A program made the translations under genes and the position numbers. From M55B127 sp034521955 (GTDB lineage Bacteria > Bacillota > Halanaerobiia > Halanaerobiales > M55B127), in assembly GCA_034521955.1 (NCBI GenBank), contig JAXHLT010000003.1, forward strand, positions 898,789 through 962,788: a stretch of 64,000 nt of DNA, written 5' to 3'. Every line of letters starts with the position of its first letter. Within the stretch, counting starts at the first letter, position 1. Positions 1 through 9,294 of the stretch are shown piece after piece. The notes under the pieces are model-generated. The model had not been told where the DNA came from and did no database searches. It saw only the letters and a program-made list of their open reading frames with translations.

Positions 1-149
1 GTCCCTGGGGGTCCCATCATATAAGAACCTGTTACTGTAATTATGAAATCTGTACTTAACCAAACCATTAATATAGCCTGGATTAAATGTACAAACCCCA
101 TAATTAAATTAAATTTTCTTAACCCTTTATACTTAACAACTTTGTTCAC
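1..149 (-). CDS. heliorhodopsin, N-terminal fragment (runs off the window)
   Basis: A GTG start at 149-147 sits 8 bases behind a perfect AGGAGG (158-163 on the plus strand). The 49 visible residues include LRKFNLIMGFVHLIQ and, after a hydrophobic stretch, TDFIITVTGSYMMGPPG. From memory, heliorhodopsin 48C12 has FNRIAGVFHLLQ and NDFALPMTGTYLNGPPG at the same places, including the conserved helix-1 histidine (His21 here). Heliorhodopsins are seven-helix retinal proteins inserted with inverted topology (N-terminus inside) and thought to be light sensors or enzyme regulators. The retinal lysine of helix 7 lies outside the window. The gene follows xylB on the same strand after 325 bases, so it may have its own promoter. 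The assignment rests on one helix and its following loop. Confidence 0.82.
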   Translation of the reverse strand, partial: MNKVVKYKGLRKFNLIMGFVHLIQAILMVWLSTDFIITVTGSYMMGPPG

Positions 150-474
150 TTTGATAACCTCCTGTTAAAAAAACAAACTTGAACATTATATTACTTATTT
201 GCATAGAAATTATAAATATCCTTTATTGAAAAATATAATGTTTTAGGTAAAAGGATTGGAGGTCAAAAGATTTAAATCTCCTTATTAACTACAATACATA
301 GGAACATGATCAACCAGATTTATAAATTCCACCTAAAATCTTCTTATGACTTCGGTTCCTTTTTGTTTAAAGATCTTTTGCTTATACTGTCATTTAATAT
401 TTTTAGTTTAACTGGTTTTCTTTTTTTTGATTTTCATTATTTTTCAGACTATAAATATTTCCTATATTAAATAT
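150..474. other. gene-free stretch between xylB and the heliorhodopsin gene
   Basis: I see no convincing reading frame or strong hairpin in these 325 bases. The stretch holds the 3' untranslated region of the xylose operon and probably the promoter of the heliorhodopsin gene, but I cannot place a promoter with confidence. Confidence 0.4.
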
Positions 475-1977
475 TTAAGAACTTAGGCTGTGCTGTGCAA
501 AGTTTTCTTTTAAACTCTTATATAAACTTTGATAAATATTGTAATTATGATCATATGTTTTATAATTACTCTGATTTGGGTGAATAGTCTTTACCACTTT
601 AATAAATCTTTTTTCTGCTTCTTCAAAGTTTTCGAATATATCAATCCCTACTCCAGCAATCAAAGCTGCTCCAAAAGCAGGACCTTCTTCGATATTTATT
701 AGATTAACCTCTTTTTTAAATACATCTGCAATAATTTGACACCATAAATTACTTTTTGCACCACCACCTATTAATCTAATTTGTTCTATCTTAATTTCTT
801 TCTCTTTTATCAATTCATATGAATCTTTAAGTCCAAATGCTACACCTTCCATAGTACTTCTTACTAAATCTTTAACTTCATGATTATATGATAGTCCAAA
901 AAATACACCTCTGGCATTGGGATCTGCATGTGGAGTTCTTTCTCCATTTAGATATGGCAAAAAGATGATACCATTACTTCCTGGTTTTGATTTTTCAGCC
1001 AATTGATTTAGATTATCTATGCTATATCTGTTATCATACATCTTTTCTTTTAACCAGTTAAAAGAACTTGCTGCTGAAAGCATTACCCCCATCATATAGT
1101 ATTTATCCGGATAGGCATGATTGAACAGATGAATCCTTCCTTTTTTATCAGGAGTTGGTCTATTACTTTGAGCTAGTACAACACCCGATGTTCCAATACT
1201 AACCATCACTCTTCCATCTTTAATTATTCCACTTCCTAATGCCCCACAGGCATTATCTGCACCACCAGCTAGAACAGGTGTGCCTTCTTTTAAACCAGTC
1301 ACTTTTTTTGCTTCATTTGTTATATAACCAGCTATATCAGTTGAATCAAGAGACTCAGGAAGAATTGACTTGTCTATATTGAGTACTTCTAAAATTTTAC
1401 TTGACCACTTTTTATTTTTAACATCAAATAATAGAGTCCCTGCATTATCAGAAACTTCACTTTTAATTTCACCGGTTAATTTATATCTTATAAAATCTTT
1501 TGGCATCATTATATGCTTTATTTTTTTATAATTTTCAGGTTCATTTTCTCTTATCCACAATAATTTTGGAGCAGTAAAACCCTCAAGTGCTGGATTAGAA
1601 ACTACACTAATTAACTCTTCTAAACCACCTATTTTATTATATATTTCTTTACACTGCTTATTAGTCCTGGTATCATTCCAGAGTATGGCTGGTCTAATAA
1701 CATTTTTGTTTTTATCAAGCATAACCAAACTATGCATCTGTCCTGTGAGACTTATAGCAGCTATATTTAAAGGATTAATATCATTTTCTTTTATTAGTTT
1801 TTTTAACGTTTTCTTCGTAGCGTTCCACCAATCATTGGGATTTTGTTCAGACCACCCATGTTGTGGAGAATATATAGGGTAAGTATTTGTTTCTGTAGCA
1901 ATTATTTTTCCTGAGGAAGAAATTAAAATAATTTTCACATTAGTTGTTCCAATATCTATACCTATTAAATATTCCAT
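475..1977 (-). CDS. xylB: xylulokinase
   Basis: This 500-residue FGGY-family kinase phosphorylates D-xylulose to xylulose 5-phosphate with ATP in the cytoplasm, feeding the pentose phosphate pathway. The N-terminal phosphate-binding motif GIDIGTTNVK is at residues 6-15. GQMHSL (about 79-84) is the substrate-binding signature typical of xylulokinases. GGADNACGALGSG near residue 240 carries the catalytic aspartate. A glycine-rich GGGAKSNLWCQIIAD motif lies in the C-terminal ATPase lobe. Length is normal for XylB. The ATG follows GAAGGAAG. It lies 24 bases downstream of xylA on the same strand and is the last gene of the sugar operon, so it is almost certainly cotranscribed with xylA. Other FGGY kinases (gluconate, ribulose) are less likely because of the xylA neighbour. 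Confidence 0.93.
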   Translation of the reverse strand: MEYLIGIDIGTTNVKIILISSSGKIIATETNTYPIYSPQHGWSEQNPNDWWNATKKTLKKLIKENDINPLNIAAISLTGQMHSLVMLDKNKNVIRPAILWNDTRTNKQCKEIYNKIGGLEELISVVSNPALEGFTAPKLLWIRENEPENYKKIKHIMMPKDFIRYKLTGEIKSEVSDNAGTLLFDVKNKKWSSKILEVLNIDKSILPESLDSTDIAGYITNEAKKVTGLKEGTPVLAGGADNACGALGSGIIKDGRVMVSIGTSGVVLAQSNRPTPDKKGRIHLFNHAYPDKYYMMGVMLSAASSFNWLKEKMYDNRYSIDNLNQLAEKSKPGSNGIIFLPYLNGERTPHADPNARGVFFGLSYNHEVKDLVRSTMEGVAFGLKDSYELIKEKEIKIEQIRLIGGGAKSNLWCQIIADVFKKEVNLINIEEGPAFGAALIAGVGIDIFENFEEAEKRFIKVVKTIHPNQSNYKTYDHNYNIYQSLYKSLKENFAQHSLSS

Positions 1978-2001
1978 ATATCTTCCTTCTTTCTTTAAAT
2001 T

Positions 2002-3330
2002 TTAACTAATATCAAAAATATATTGATTTAAAATTGCTTCCAACATCTCTTGTCTACCTGAACTTGTTTTTATTTCTTCTTCCTTTTTTTCTAATATATA
2101 CTTTGAAAGAGATTCAAAGTCTTCTTTCCCATCTATAATTCTCGAACCTATATTTTTATTATAGCTATCATATCTATCTTTTATAAAACTATCTAAAGCC
2201 TGATCCTCTATAATCCTAGAAGCTATCGTTAAACCACGTGCATAACTATCCATTCCTAAAATATGTCCATAAATTAGATCTTCTGGATTTGTAGAAGATC
2301 TTCTGACTTTGGCATCAAAGTTTAATCCACCAGGACTGATTCCACCATTATTCAATATTTCATACATCGCAAGTGTAGTCGTATATACGTTTGAAGGAAA
2401 TTGATCTGTATCCCAACCAAGTAATAAATCACCTTGGTTAATATCAACACTTCCTAATAAATTATTAATTCTTGCCAATCTCAATTCATGTTGGAAATTA
2501 TGTCCAGCTAATGTAGCATGGTTTGCTTCAATATTAATCTTAAAATGTTTTTCTAAATTATATTTCTTTAAAAATAAAATCACATTTGCTACATCAAAAT
2601 CGTATTGATGTTTAGTTGGTTCTTTAGGCTTTGGTTCAATTAAAAATTGTCCTTTAAAACCAATCTTTTCAGCATAGTCTACTGCCATTGTCAGAAATCT
2701 TGCCATATTATCCTGCTCTAAAGCCATATTTGTATTTAATAAGGTTTCATATCCTTCTCTTCCACCCCAAAAAACATAGTTTTCTCCACCTAATTTTTTG
2801 GTTATATCTAATGCTTTTTTTACTTGAGCAGCCGCATATGCAAAAACCTCAGAATTTGGAGAAGTAGCAGCACCGTTGGCATATCTAGGATGATTAAATA
2901 GATTGGCTGTACCCCAAAGTAGTTTTATACCGGTTTCATCCATCAATTCTTCTATTACTTCTGCAATTTTTTCTAAATTATAATTTGATTCTTTTAAAGA
3001 ATCACCTGCTGGAGCTATATCTCTATCATGGAAACAAAAATATTGAACACCAAGCTTATCCATAAACTCAAAAGCTCCTCTGGCTTTAGTAACTGCTGCA
3101 TCTAGATTATCATCTATACTATCCCAAGGTTTTACTAAAGTTCCATCTCCAAACATATCACTTCCATCACTTGCAAATGTATGCCAATATGCTACAGCAA
3201 ACCTTAAAATATCTTTCATTTTTTTACCATTTATTTCTTTATCAGGTTGATAATATTTAAAGGAAAAAAGATTACTACTATTTGGTCCTTCATATTTTAC
3301 TTGAGGAAGATTTGGAAATATATCTGACAT
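2002..3330 (-). CDS. xylA: xylose isomerase
   Basis: This 442-residue TIM-barrel enzyme interconverts D-xylose and D-xylulose using two divalent metals. The class II form is recognisable from length and motifs: FCFHDRD with the catalytic histidine, VFWGGREGYETLLNT, FLIEPKPKEPTKHQYDFD with the metal-binding glutamate, IEANHATLAGHNF, and DINQGDLLLGWDTDQFP with the metal-binding aspartates. The ATG start has GAGAGGAG upstream. It precedes xylB, and a perfect hairpin separates it from the sugar-binding protein gene upstream. Nothing in the sequence suggests loss of function. Confidence 0.96.
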   Translation of the reverse strand: MSDIFPNLPQVKYEGPNSSNLFSFKYYQPDKEINGKKMKDILRFAVAYWHTFASDGSDMFGDGTLVKPWDSIDDNLDAAVTKARGAFEFMDKLGVQYFCFHDRDIAPAGDSLKESNYNLEKIAEVIEELMDETGIKLLWGTANLFNHPRYANGAATSPNSEVFAYAAAQVKKALDITKKLGGENYVFWGGREGYETLLNTNMALEQDNMARFLTMAVDYAEKIGFKGQFLIEPKPKEPTKHQYDFDVANVILFLKKYNLEKHFKINIEANHATLAGHNFQHELRLARINNLLGSVDINQGDLLLGWDTDQFPSNVYTTTLAMYEILNNGGISPGGLNFDAKVRRSSTNPEDLIYGHILGMDSYARGLTIASRIIEDQALDSFIKDRYDSYNKNIGSRIIDGKEDFESLSKYILEKKEEEIKTSSGRQEMLEAILNQYIFDIS

Positions 3331-3393
3331 AAAAAAACTCCTCTCTATTTAATTCGTATTTTATGTGCTAAAACTAATCTGATTAAAATAGTT

Positions 3394-3423
3394 AAGGGCA
3401 CTTAGTGAACACTAAGTGCCCTT
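3394..3423. terminator. 12-bp hairpin between the binding-protein gene and xylA
   Basis: The arms 3396-3407 and 3410-3421 are perfectly complementary (GGGCACTTAGTG and its reverse complement), extended by AA/TT. On the plus strand the stem is followed by six T. On the transcribed minus strand it is followed only by TTAACTATTTT. It therefore looks less like a full stop than an intercistronic hairpin that stabilises the 3' end of the binding-protein message or lowers xylAB transcription. Confidence 0.7.
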
Positions 3424-3433
3424 TTTTAATTAT

Positions 3434-4405
3434 CTAAAATACAGAATCTGGGTAGTAATAGTCTTCAGCATTTTCTTCAGTTACTAATTCAGCTCTTAGA
3501 ATTATCTCTGAAGGTAGTTCGTTTTGATAGAAACCATCTAGTTTTTCACCAAGCATTGCTTTAACACCCATGCTTATACCAGTAGCTATCATAGAAGGCG
3601 GATATGTTACATCTGCCCTAACTAATGGATTTCCATCCATAATCATTTTGATTATATCTTTAGAACCAGCACCACCTAGAAATATTTTAATATCATCTCT
3701 GCCTGATTCCTTATAAGCTTGTAATACACCTTTAAGCACATCGTCATCTTGTGCCCAAACGGCATCAATATTATCATATTTTTGTAAGTAATTTTCCATT
3801 ATTTCTAAACCTTTTTGAGTTGACCAGTTAGCAGGTTGTGAATCTAAAATATTAATATCTGGATAATTCGCCATTACTTGCTCAAATGCTTCTACACGTT
3901 CAGTGTTAATTACACAAGGAATTCCTTCTAATACAACTATATCGCCTTGCCCGTTAAGTTCTTTTGCCATCCATTCACCACTAACTCTTCCTAATCCAGG
4001 ATTATCACCAGCTACATACATATCAGAAACCGGTTCTGTTAATCCCCTATCTACAGATACTATATAAATACCTTGTTCATAAGCTTGTTTTACAATTGGA
4101 GTCAAGGGTGCTGAATCATGTGCTAATATTACTAAAGCATCTATGTCTTTTATCATTAGATCTTCTACAACACTAACTTGGGTTGCAGGTGAATCAGCTG
4201 TTTCTAAAAAGAAAGTAATATTGTCAGTTTTTGCTTCCCAATCTGCAATTGCCTGTTGAGCCCAATAAACAATACCACCGGTCCAACCGTGATCAGCTGA
4301 TGGAATTGTTACACCAATCCTAATTTCTTCTTGAGCAAAACTAAAAGTAGATAAGCCTAAAGAAAGTACCATTACTAAGGTCAAAATTAATACTAATTTT
4401 TTCAT
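3434..4405 (-). CDS. sugar ABC transporter, periplasmic substrate-binding protein (RbsB/XylF type)
   Basis: This 323-residue protein has a signal peptide (MKKLVLILTL.. to SFAQ, about 25 residues) and then a periplasmic-binding-protein/LacI-like two-lobe fold. Recognisable segments are IRIGVTIPSADHGWTGG, YIVSVDRGLTEPVSDMYVAGDN, VLEGIPCVINTERVEAF and DAVWAQDDDVLKG, which are typical of the ribose/xylose-binding family. The signal peptide ends in an AXA-like site with no cysteine, so the mature protein should be soluble in a periplasm rather than a lipoprotein. AGGAGG precedes the ATG. It lies downstream of the ATPase and permease genes, as in rbs-type operons. Xylose is the likely substrate given xylAB, but a related sugar cannot be excluded. 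Confidence 0.88.
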   Translation of the reverse strand: MKKLVLILTLVMVLSLGLSTFSFAQEEIRIGVTIPSADHGWTGGIVYWAQQAIADWEAKTDNITFFLETADSPATQVSVVEDLMIKDIDALVILAHDSAPLTPIVKQAYEQGIYIVSVDRGLTEPVSDMYVAGDNPGLGRVSGEWMAKELNGQGDIVVLEGIPCVINTERVEAFEQVMANYPDINILDSQPANWSTQKGLEIMENYLQKYDNIDAVWAQDDDVLKGVLQAYKESGRDDIKIFLGGAGSKDIIKMIMDGNPLVRADVTYPPSMIATGISMGVKAMLGEKLDGFYQNELPSEIILRAELVTEENAEDYYYPDSVF

Positions 4406-4475
4406 TAATTATTCCTCCTTTTTTTGTTTGAAAAAATTAATTTCTTATATAACCCCCTTTTTACCTTTAATTTTT

Positions 4476-5462
4476 TTATTCTTTATTCCTTTGAATTAAT
4501 ACAGCACCAATAATTACTAAACCTTTTACAGTTCCCTGTAAATATGGTGATACACCCATCATATTTAACATATTATTTACAATACCTAATATGATTGCTC
4601 CAATTAATGTTCCAACCATTGAACCATTACCACCGGACATCGCTGTTCCACCTATTATTACAGCTGCTATAGCGTCAAGCTCATATCCGGTTCCTGCACC
4701 TGAAGAACTAATCGAATTCAAGCGAGAGGAAAGTAGAACTGAAGTAATTCCAACATTTATTCCAACTATAACATAGGCAAAAAATTTAATTAATTTGACT
4801 TTTATTGCTGAATATCTTGCAACTTTTTGATTTGAACCTACTGCACAAATATATCTTCCATATTTGGTGTGATTTAATACAATAGTGTAAAATACTGTTA
4901 GTCCAATAAAAATCCAGACCGGAATAGGAAGTTTTAAAAAATACCCCATTCCTAATTGGGGAAATATAGTACTTGTTGATCTAAATTCACTGGCACCACT
5001 AATATATAATGTCAAAGACCTATATATTGACATCGTACCTAAAGTTACAATAAAAGGAGCAACATTCCATTTAGTAATAACAAAACCATTTGCTGCTCCT
5101 AATACAGCACCTATTAAGATACCGACTATAATTGCCATAAATATTGCAAAATAACCACCACCGAAATAGTTTAAAGTCATAACAACAAATCCACCTGCTA
5201 AAGCAGTCATAGAACCGACTGATAAATCTATTCCAGCAGAAATAATAACAAAAGTCATACCTAAAGCAATTATTCCTGTATAAGATACCTGTCTTAAAAT
5301 ATTGGTAAGGTTTCTAATTTTTAAAAAATAGGGACTGGCAAAAGAAGAAATAATAAAAAGTACAATCAATGCTATTAACGGCCCATATTTTTCAAGGTTA
5401 ATATTTTTAATTAATTCCCAAAAATTATTAGTTTTCATTTTTTTTATATTTTTCAATATCAA
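4476..5462 (-). CDS. sugar ABC transporter permease (RbsC/XylH type)
   Basis: This 328-residue polytopic membrane protein belongs to the branched-chain/ribose permease family, which forms the channel with the ATPase encoded just upstream. The signature AGIDLSVGSMTALAGG is near residue 75, and AIAAVIIGGTAMSGGNGSMVGT, the typical ATPase-contact loop region, lies in the C-terminal third. There are about 8-10 hydrophobic segments. The start is probably TTG at 5462, which overlaps the ATPase stop as TTGA and has GAGAGGTG at a good distance. Internal ATG codons lie further from any ribosome site. The 4-base overlap implies translational coupling. Confidence 0.9.
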   Translation of the reverse strand: MILKNIKKMKTNNFWELIKNINLEKYGPLIALIVLFIISSFASPYFLKIRNLTNILRQVSYTGIIALGMTFVIISAGIDLSVGSMTALAGGFVVMTLNYFGGGYFAIFMAIIVGILIGAVLGAANGFVITKWNVAPFIVTLGTMSIYRSLTLYISGASEFRSTSTIFPQLGMGYFLKLPIPVWIFIGLTVFYTIVLNHTKYGRYICAVGSNQKVARYSAIKVKLIKFFAYVIVGINVGITSVLLSSRLNSISSSGAGTGYELDAIAAVIIGGTAMSGGNGSMVGTLIGAIILGIVNNMLNMMGVSPYLQGTVKGLVIIGAVLIQRNKE

Positions 5463-6964
5463 ATAGCACCTCTCTTTACTCCAGTAGCATGATACATTAT
5501 TTCTTCCTCGTTGATATGATCTCCCTCTAAAATACCAGTGATTTTTCCGGATCTCATTACCACAACTCTACTACACATTCCTATAATCTCTTCCAACTCA
5601 GAAGATATAAATATTACTGAAATCCCTGATTTCACTAATTCTTGAATAAAGTTAAATATCTCCATTTTAGCATTGACATCGATCCCTCTTGTCGGTTCAT
5701 CGAATATTATTATATTGGGTTCAATATCTAAACATTTTGAAAAAGATACTTTTTGTTGATTACCTCCACTTAAATATTCTAATTCTATATCTAAAGATGG
5801 TGTTTGAATATTGAATTCATCAATATAATATTTGGCTTTATTCTTTACCTTTTTATGGTTAATCAGTAGTTTTGTATATTCTTTTAAGGATATCAAAGTT
5901 ATGTTACTTGGAATATTAAAGTTTGTTAATATCCCAACCCCCTGTCTATCTTCTGGAAGATAAGCAATATTATTTTTCACCGCTTCAGAAGGAGAATCTA
6001 TAACTTTCTTTTCTCCATTTATATATATTTCTCCACTTGTCATTTTTCTTATACCAATAATTGTTTCAGCAAGTTCGGTTCTTCCTGCACCAACTAAACC
6101 TGAAAAACCTAATATCTCTCCTTTTTTCAAATCAAAAGTTATATTTTCTAATAAACCCTCTACATTCAAATCTTTAACTGATAAAACGGTTTCCTGCTTT
6201 GCCTTTATTTTAGTTGGGAACATTTGATTTAATTCTCTACCAACCATGCGATTTGCCATTTCTTGTTCATTCATATCCTCTGAATTTTCGATACAGACAA
6301 ATTCCCCATCTCTTAGAACCATTACTCTATCACATATTTCTTTTACTTCCTTTAGATTATGAGAAATATAAATTATAGTAATCCCTTCTTCAACAAGATC
6401 TCTCATTAATTTAAAAAGAGTCTTTACTTCAAAAGGAGTTAAAACAGTGGTTGGCTCATCCATTATAAGTAGTTTGGAGTTATATGCAATTGCTTTAGCA
6501 ATCTCTACCATCTGCTTTTGAGCTACACTCAAATTACTTATTTTTTCATTAGGATCGATCTCAGTATCCATCCTTTTTAAAAACATATTGGTTTTCGATC
6601 TCATTTTTTCTTTATCCAAAATGAATCTATTTTTTTTATATTCCTTACCGAGAAATATGTTCTCATAAACATTTAAATCATTGATCAGGTTAAATTCCTG
6701 AGGTATAGTATTAATCCCAATCCTTTTTGCTTTTTGTACATCCATATCTACTTTTTTGCCTTCAAACTTTACTTCACCTTCAGTTTTATCATAAATTCCA
6801 TTTAAGATTTTTATAAATGTAGACTTGCCAGCACCGTTTTCTCCTATAATTCCAAATATTTCTCCCTTCTTAATTTCAATATTAATATCATTTAACACAC
6901 GAACCCCCGAAAATTCTTTTGATATATTTTTTGTCTCAACTAAAATTTCATTCAACTTCATCAC
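5459..6964 (-). CDS. sugar ABC transporter ATP-binding protein, two-domain (RbsA/XylG/MglA type)
   Basis: This 501-residue tandem ABC ATPase energises pentose/ribose-type importers. The first domain has Walker A GENGAGKST near residue 41, signature LSVAQKQMVEIAKAI and Walker B LLIMDEPTTVLT. The second domain has the degenerate Walker A GLVGAGRTE, signature LSGGNQQKVSFSKCL and IIIFDEPTRGIDVNAK. This asymmetry, with a weakened Walker A in the second half, is normal for the RbsA/MglA group. Two adjacent ATG codons follow AGTAGGTG. It is the first gene of the transporter, 34 bases after the isomerase gene, and its stop overlaps the permease start. Confidence 0.93.
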   Translation of the reverse strand: MMKLNEILVETKNISKEFSGVRVLNDINIEIKKGEIFGIIGENGAGKSTFIKILNGIYDKTEGEVKFEGKKVDMDVQKAKRIGINTIPQEFNLINDLNVYENIFLGKEYKKNRFILDKEKMRSKTNMFLKRMDTEIDPNEKISNLSVAQKQMVEIAKAIAYNSKLLIMDEPTTVLTPFEVKTLFKLMRDLVEEGITIIYISHNLKEVKEICDRVMVLRDGEFVCIENSEDMNEQEMANRMVGRELNQMFPTKIKAKQETVLSVKDLNVEGLLENITFDLKKGEILGFSGLVGAGRTELAETIIGIRKMTSGEIYINGEKKVIDSPSEAVKNNIAYLPEDRQGVGILTNFNIPSNITLISLKEYTKLLINHKKVKNKAKYYIDEFNIQTPSLDIELEYLSGGNQQKVSFSKCLDIEPNIIIFDEPTRGIDVNAKMEIFNFIQELVKSGISVIFISSELEEIIGMCSRVVVMRSGKITGILEGDHINEEEIMYHATGVKRGAI

Positions 6965-6998
6965 CTACTTTCTTTAACTGGCTAATTGAACTTTTAGT

Positions 6999-7988
6999 TT
7001 AACCTTTCATTGATTCATCAAAGGCTGCTTGATTTGGTTTAAAATCAACATTTCTAACAAATTCCAAAGCTTCAGTGGCTCCATAAATTCTGTCCATTCC
7101 TGAATCTTCCCATTCTACAGATAATGGACCTGTATAATTAATATTGTTGAGTTCTCTAATTATATCCTCAAAGTTTACATCACCATGTCCTAAGGATCTG
7201 AAATCCCAGCCCCTTCTTGGATCTCCAAATGTTAAATGTGATCCTAATATACCCGATTTGCCATCTAGAGTTACAGAAGCATCTTTCATGTGAACATGAA
7301 ATATTTTTTCTGGAAAATCTCTAATTAAAAGATGTGGAGTAACACCTTGCCAAATCAAATGACTGGGATCAAAGTTAATACCTAAAGTTTTCCTATTATC
7401 AAAGACTTCAAATAAGCGCTGTGTAGTATAATAATCATATGCTATTTCGGTTGGATGAACTTCAAGAGCAAACTTTATTCCATATTTATCAAATTCATCA
7501 AAAATAGGTGACCATAACTTAACTATTTCTTGATAAGCATTTTCTACCATTTCTTCCGAAGTCTGAGGAAAAGAATAAAAGTATTTCCATATAGAAGATC
7601 CTGTAAATCCATTAACAACTTTTACTCCCATGTTTTTAGCTGCTTTAGCTGTATATTTCATTTCCTGAATAGCCCATTTTCGGATAGCTTCTGGATCTCC
7701 CTTTACTTTATCGGGGACAAAATTATCTAATCTAGGGTCATAAAGAGCACCAACACATTGACCTGCTAGATGAGCACCAAGTGCATGGCATTCTAAATTG
7801 TATTTTTCTAATAAATTCTTTCTATCTTTAATATATTGTTCATCTTCTGCTGCCCTTTTAACATCCATGTGATCTCCCCAACAGGCAATCTCTAAACCAT
7901 CATAACCAATATCACTCATTAATTCACATACTTTTTCAAATTCTAAATCTGCCCATTGACCGGTAAATATTGTAACTGGTCTTGTCAT
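6999..7988 (-). CDS. sugar phosphate isomerase/epimerase family protein (xylose-isomerase-like TIM barrel)
   Basis: This 329-residue protein has the AP-endonuclease-2 / sugar isomerase-epimerase fold. Metal-binding segments are visible: FALEVHPTEIAYD (glutamate), GINFDPSHLIWQG (Asp and His), IFHVHMKDASV (His) and SVEWEDSGMDR (glutamate). AAGGAGGAG precedes the ATG. It lies 26 bases after an oxidoreductase gene and just before the ABC transporter. Pairs of this family with Gfo/Idh dehydrogenases are common in operons for inositol, pyranose derivatives and unusual sugars, so the operon may handle more than plain xylose. The substrate cannot be read from the sequence. Confidence 0.85.
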   Translation of the reverse strand: MTRPVTIFTGQWADLEFEKVCELMSDIGYDGLEIACWGDHMDVKRAAEDEQYIKDRKNLLEKYNLECHALGAHLAGQCVGALYDPRLDNFVPDKVKGDPEAIRKWAIQEMKYTAKAAKNMGVKVVNGFTGSSIWKYFYSFPQTSEEMVENAYQEIVKLWSPIFDEFDKYGIKFALEVHPTEIAYDYYTTQRLFEVFDNRKTLGINFDPSHLIWQGVTPHLLIRDFPEKIFHVHMKDASVTLDGKSGILGSHLTFGDPRRGWDFRSLGHGDVNFEDIIRELNNINYTGPLSVEWEDSGMDRIYGATEALEFVRNVDFKPNQAAFDESMKG

Positions 7989-8014
7989 GATTACTCCTCC
8001 TTATATTTTTATTA

Positions 8015-9187
8015 TTAAAATTCAGTCCAAACTGATCCAGCTTCATCACTATCAACTGTTTTATTTATAAACTTAACTCCTTGAGCCCCTTCTTTTGCAG
8101 TTGGAAAATCAATATTAAGATCCTTATAATCAGTACCACTTTTTTTCTCTAAAAGGGCTTCTTCAAATGATTTATATATATTGGCAAATGCTTCATAATA
8201 TCCTTCAGGATGTCCGGCTGGTATCCTGGGAAGATCATTTGCGAGTGGGTAAAGTTCATCTCTTCCCCTTGATAATATCTCAGTAGGTTTATCAAGATAA
8301 GAAAATTTAATTTTATTTGGTTCTTCCTGATGCCATTCTATAGAACCTTTAGTACCGTATATTCTAACTTTTAGATCATTATCATGACCTATGGCTACTT
8401 GTGAACACCAATAAACACCTGTGGCACCATTTTTATATTTAATAAGTATTTCTGCATTGTCATCAAGCTCTCTACCTTTTCCGAATCTATCTAAATTAGC
8501 ACATACAGATTTAATCTCTAGCCCGGTTATATATGAAACCATATTTTCTAAATGACTCCCGATATCACCCACACAGTTAGATCTTCCAGCCATTTTAGGA
8601 TCTGTTCTCCAAGAAGCTTGCTTGTTACCTTCTTCTTCTGCTAAGGTGGCAAGCCAATCCTGTGAATATTCTCCAATGACAACTCGAATATCTCCAATAT
8701 CTCCGTTTTTAACAGCTTCTTTAGCATGTTTTACCAGTGGATATCCAGTATAAGTATAAGTTACGCCAAATAAAAGTTCATTATCTCTTGCTAACTTATC
8801 AAGCTCATCTGCTTCTTCATATGTAAATGTTAAAGGTTTATCACAAACAACATTTATACCATTTTTTAAAAATTCTTTTGCAATCTCATAATGTAAATAA
8901 TTAGGTGTTACAATTGAAACAAAATCAATCTTGTCATCTCTCTTACCTTCTTTTAAAGCCATCTCTTCATAAGTTTTATACAATCTCTCACTTTCTAGAC
9001 CTAAACTTTTACCAGTATTTTTGGTATTTTCATAATCTCGTGAAAAACATCCTGCCACAAGAGAAGCCTTATTATCAAAAACAGCTGCTTTTCGATGTAC
9101 CTCACCGATAAAAGAACCAGAACCTCCCCCAACCATTCCAAATCTTAAAACACCTTTTCTAGCACTATCTTGTTTCCCTTCAATCAT
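8015..9187 (-). CDS. Gfo/Idh/MocA family oxidoreductase
   Basis: This NAD(P)-dependent sugar dehydrogenase of about 390 residues has an N-terminal Rossmann fold (FGMVGGGSGSFIGEVHRKAA) and the family hallmark INVVCDKPLTF with the catalytic lysine. CVGDIGSHLENM is a conserved active-site region. The frame stays open to an ATG at 9202, but that ATG lies in ATGAGGAGG, which is itself the ribosome site. The true start is therefore ATG 9187, eight bases behind AGGAGG. It is the first gene of the sugar operon after the regulatory region and probably oxidises a sugar or sugar derivative. The substrate is unknown. Confidence 0.87.
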   Translation of the reverse strand: MIEGKQDSARKGVLRFGMVGGGSGSFIGEVHRKAAVFDNKASLVAGCFSRDYENTKNTGKSLGLESERLYKTYEEMALKEGKRDDKIDFVSIVTPNYLHYEIAKEFLKNGINVVCDKPLTFTYEEADELDKLARDNELLFGVTYTYTGYPLVKHAKEAVKNGDIGDIRVVIGEYSQDWLATLAEEEGNKQASWRTDPKMAGRSNCVGDIGSHLENMVSYITGLEIKSVCANLDRFGKGRELDDNAEILIKYKNGATGVYWCSQVAIGHDNDLKVRIYGTKGSIEWHQEEPNKIKFSYLDKPTEILSRGRDELYPLANDLPRIPAGHPEGYYEAFANIYKSFEEALLEKKSGTDYKDLNIDFPTAKEGAQGVKFINKTVDSDEAGSVWTEF

Positions 9188-9294
9188 TTTATTCCTCCTC
9201 ATATAATAATTTATTATGTTCTCAAAAATGTATATTTAATCTTTTTAAAAGACAATCTCATTTTTTAAATGTTTCAATATTTATATATTTGATA

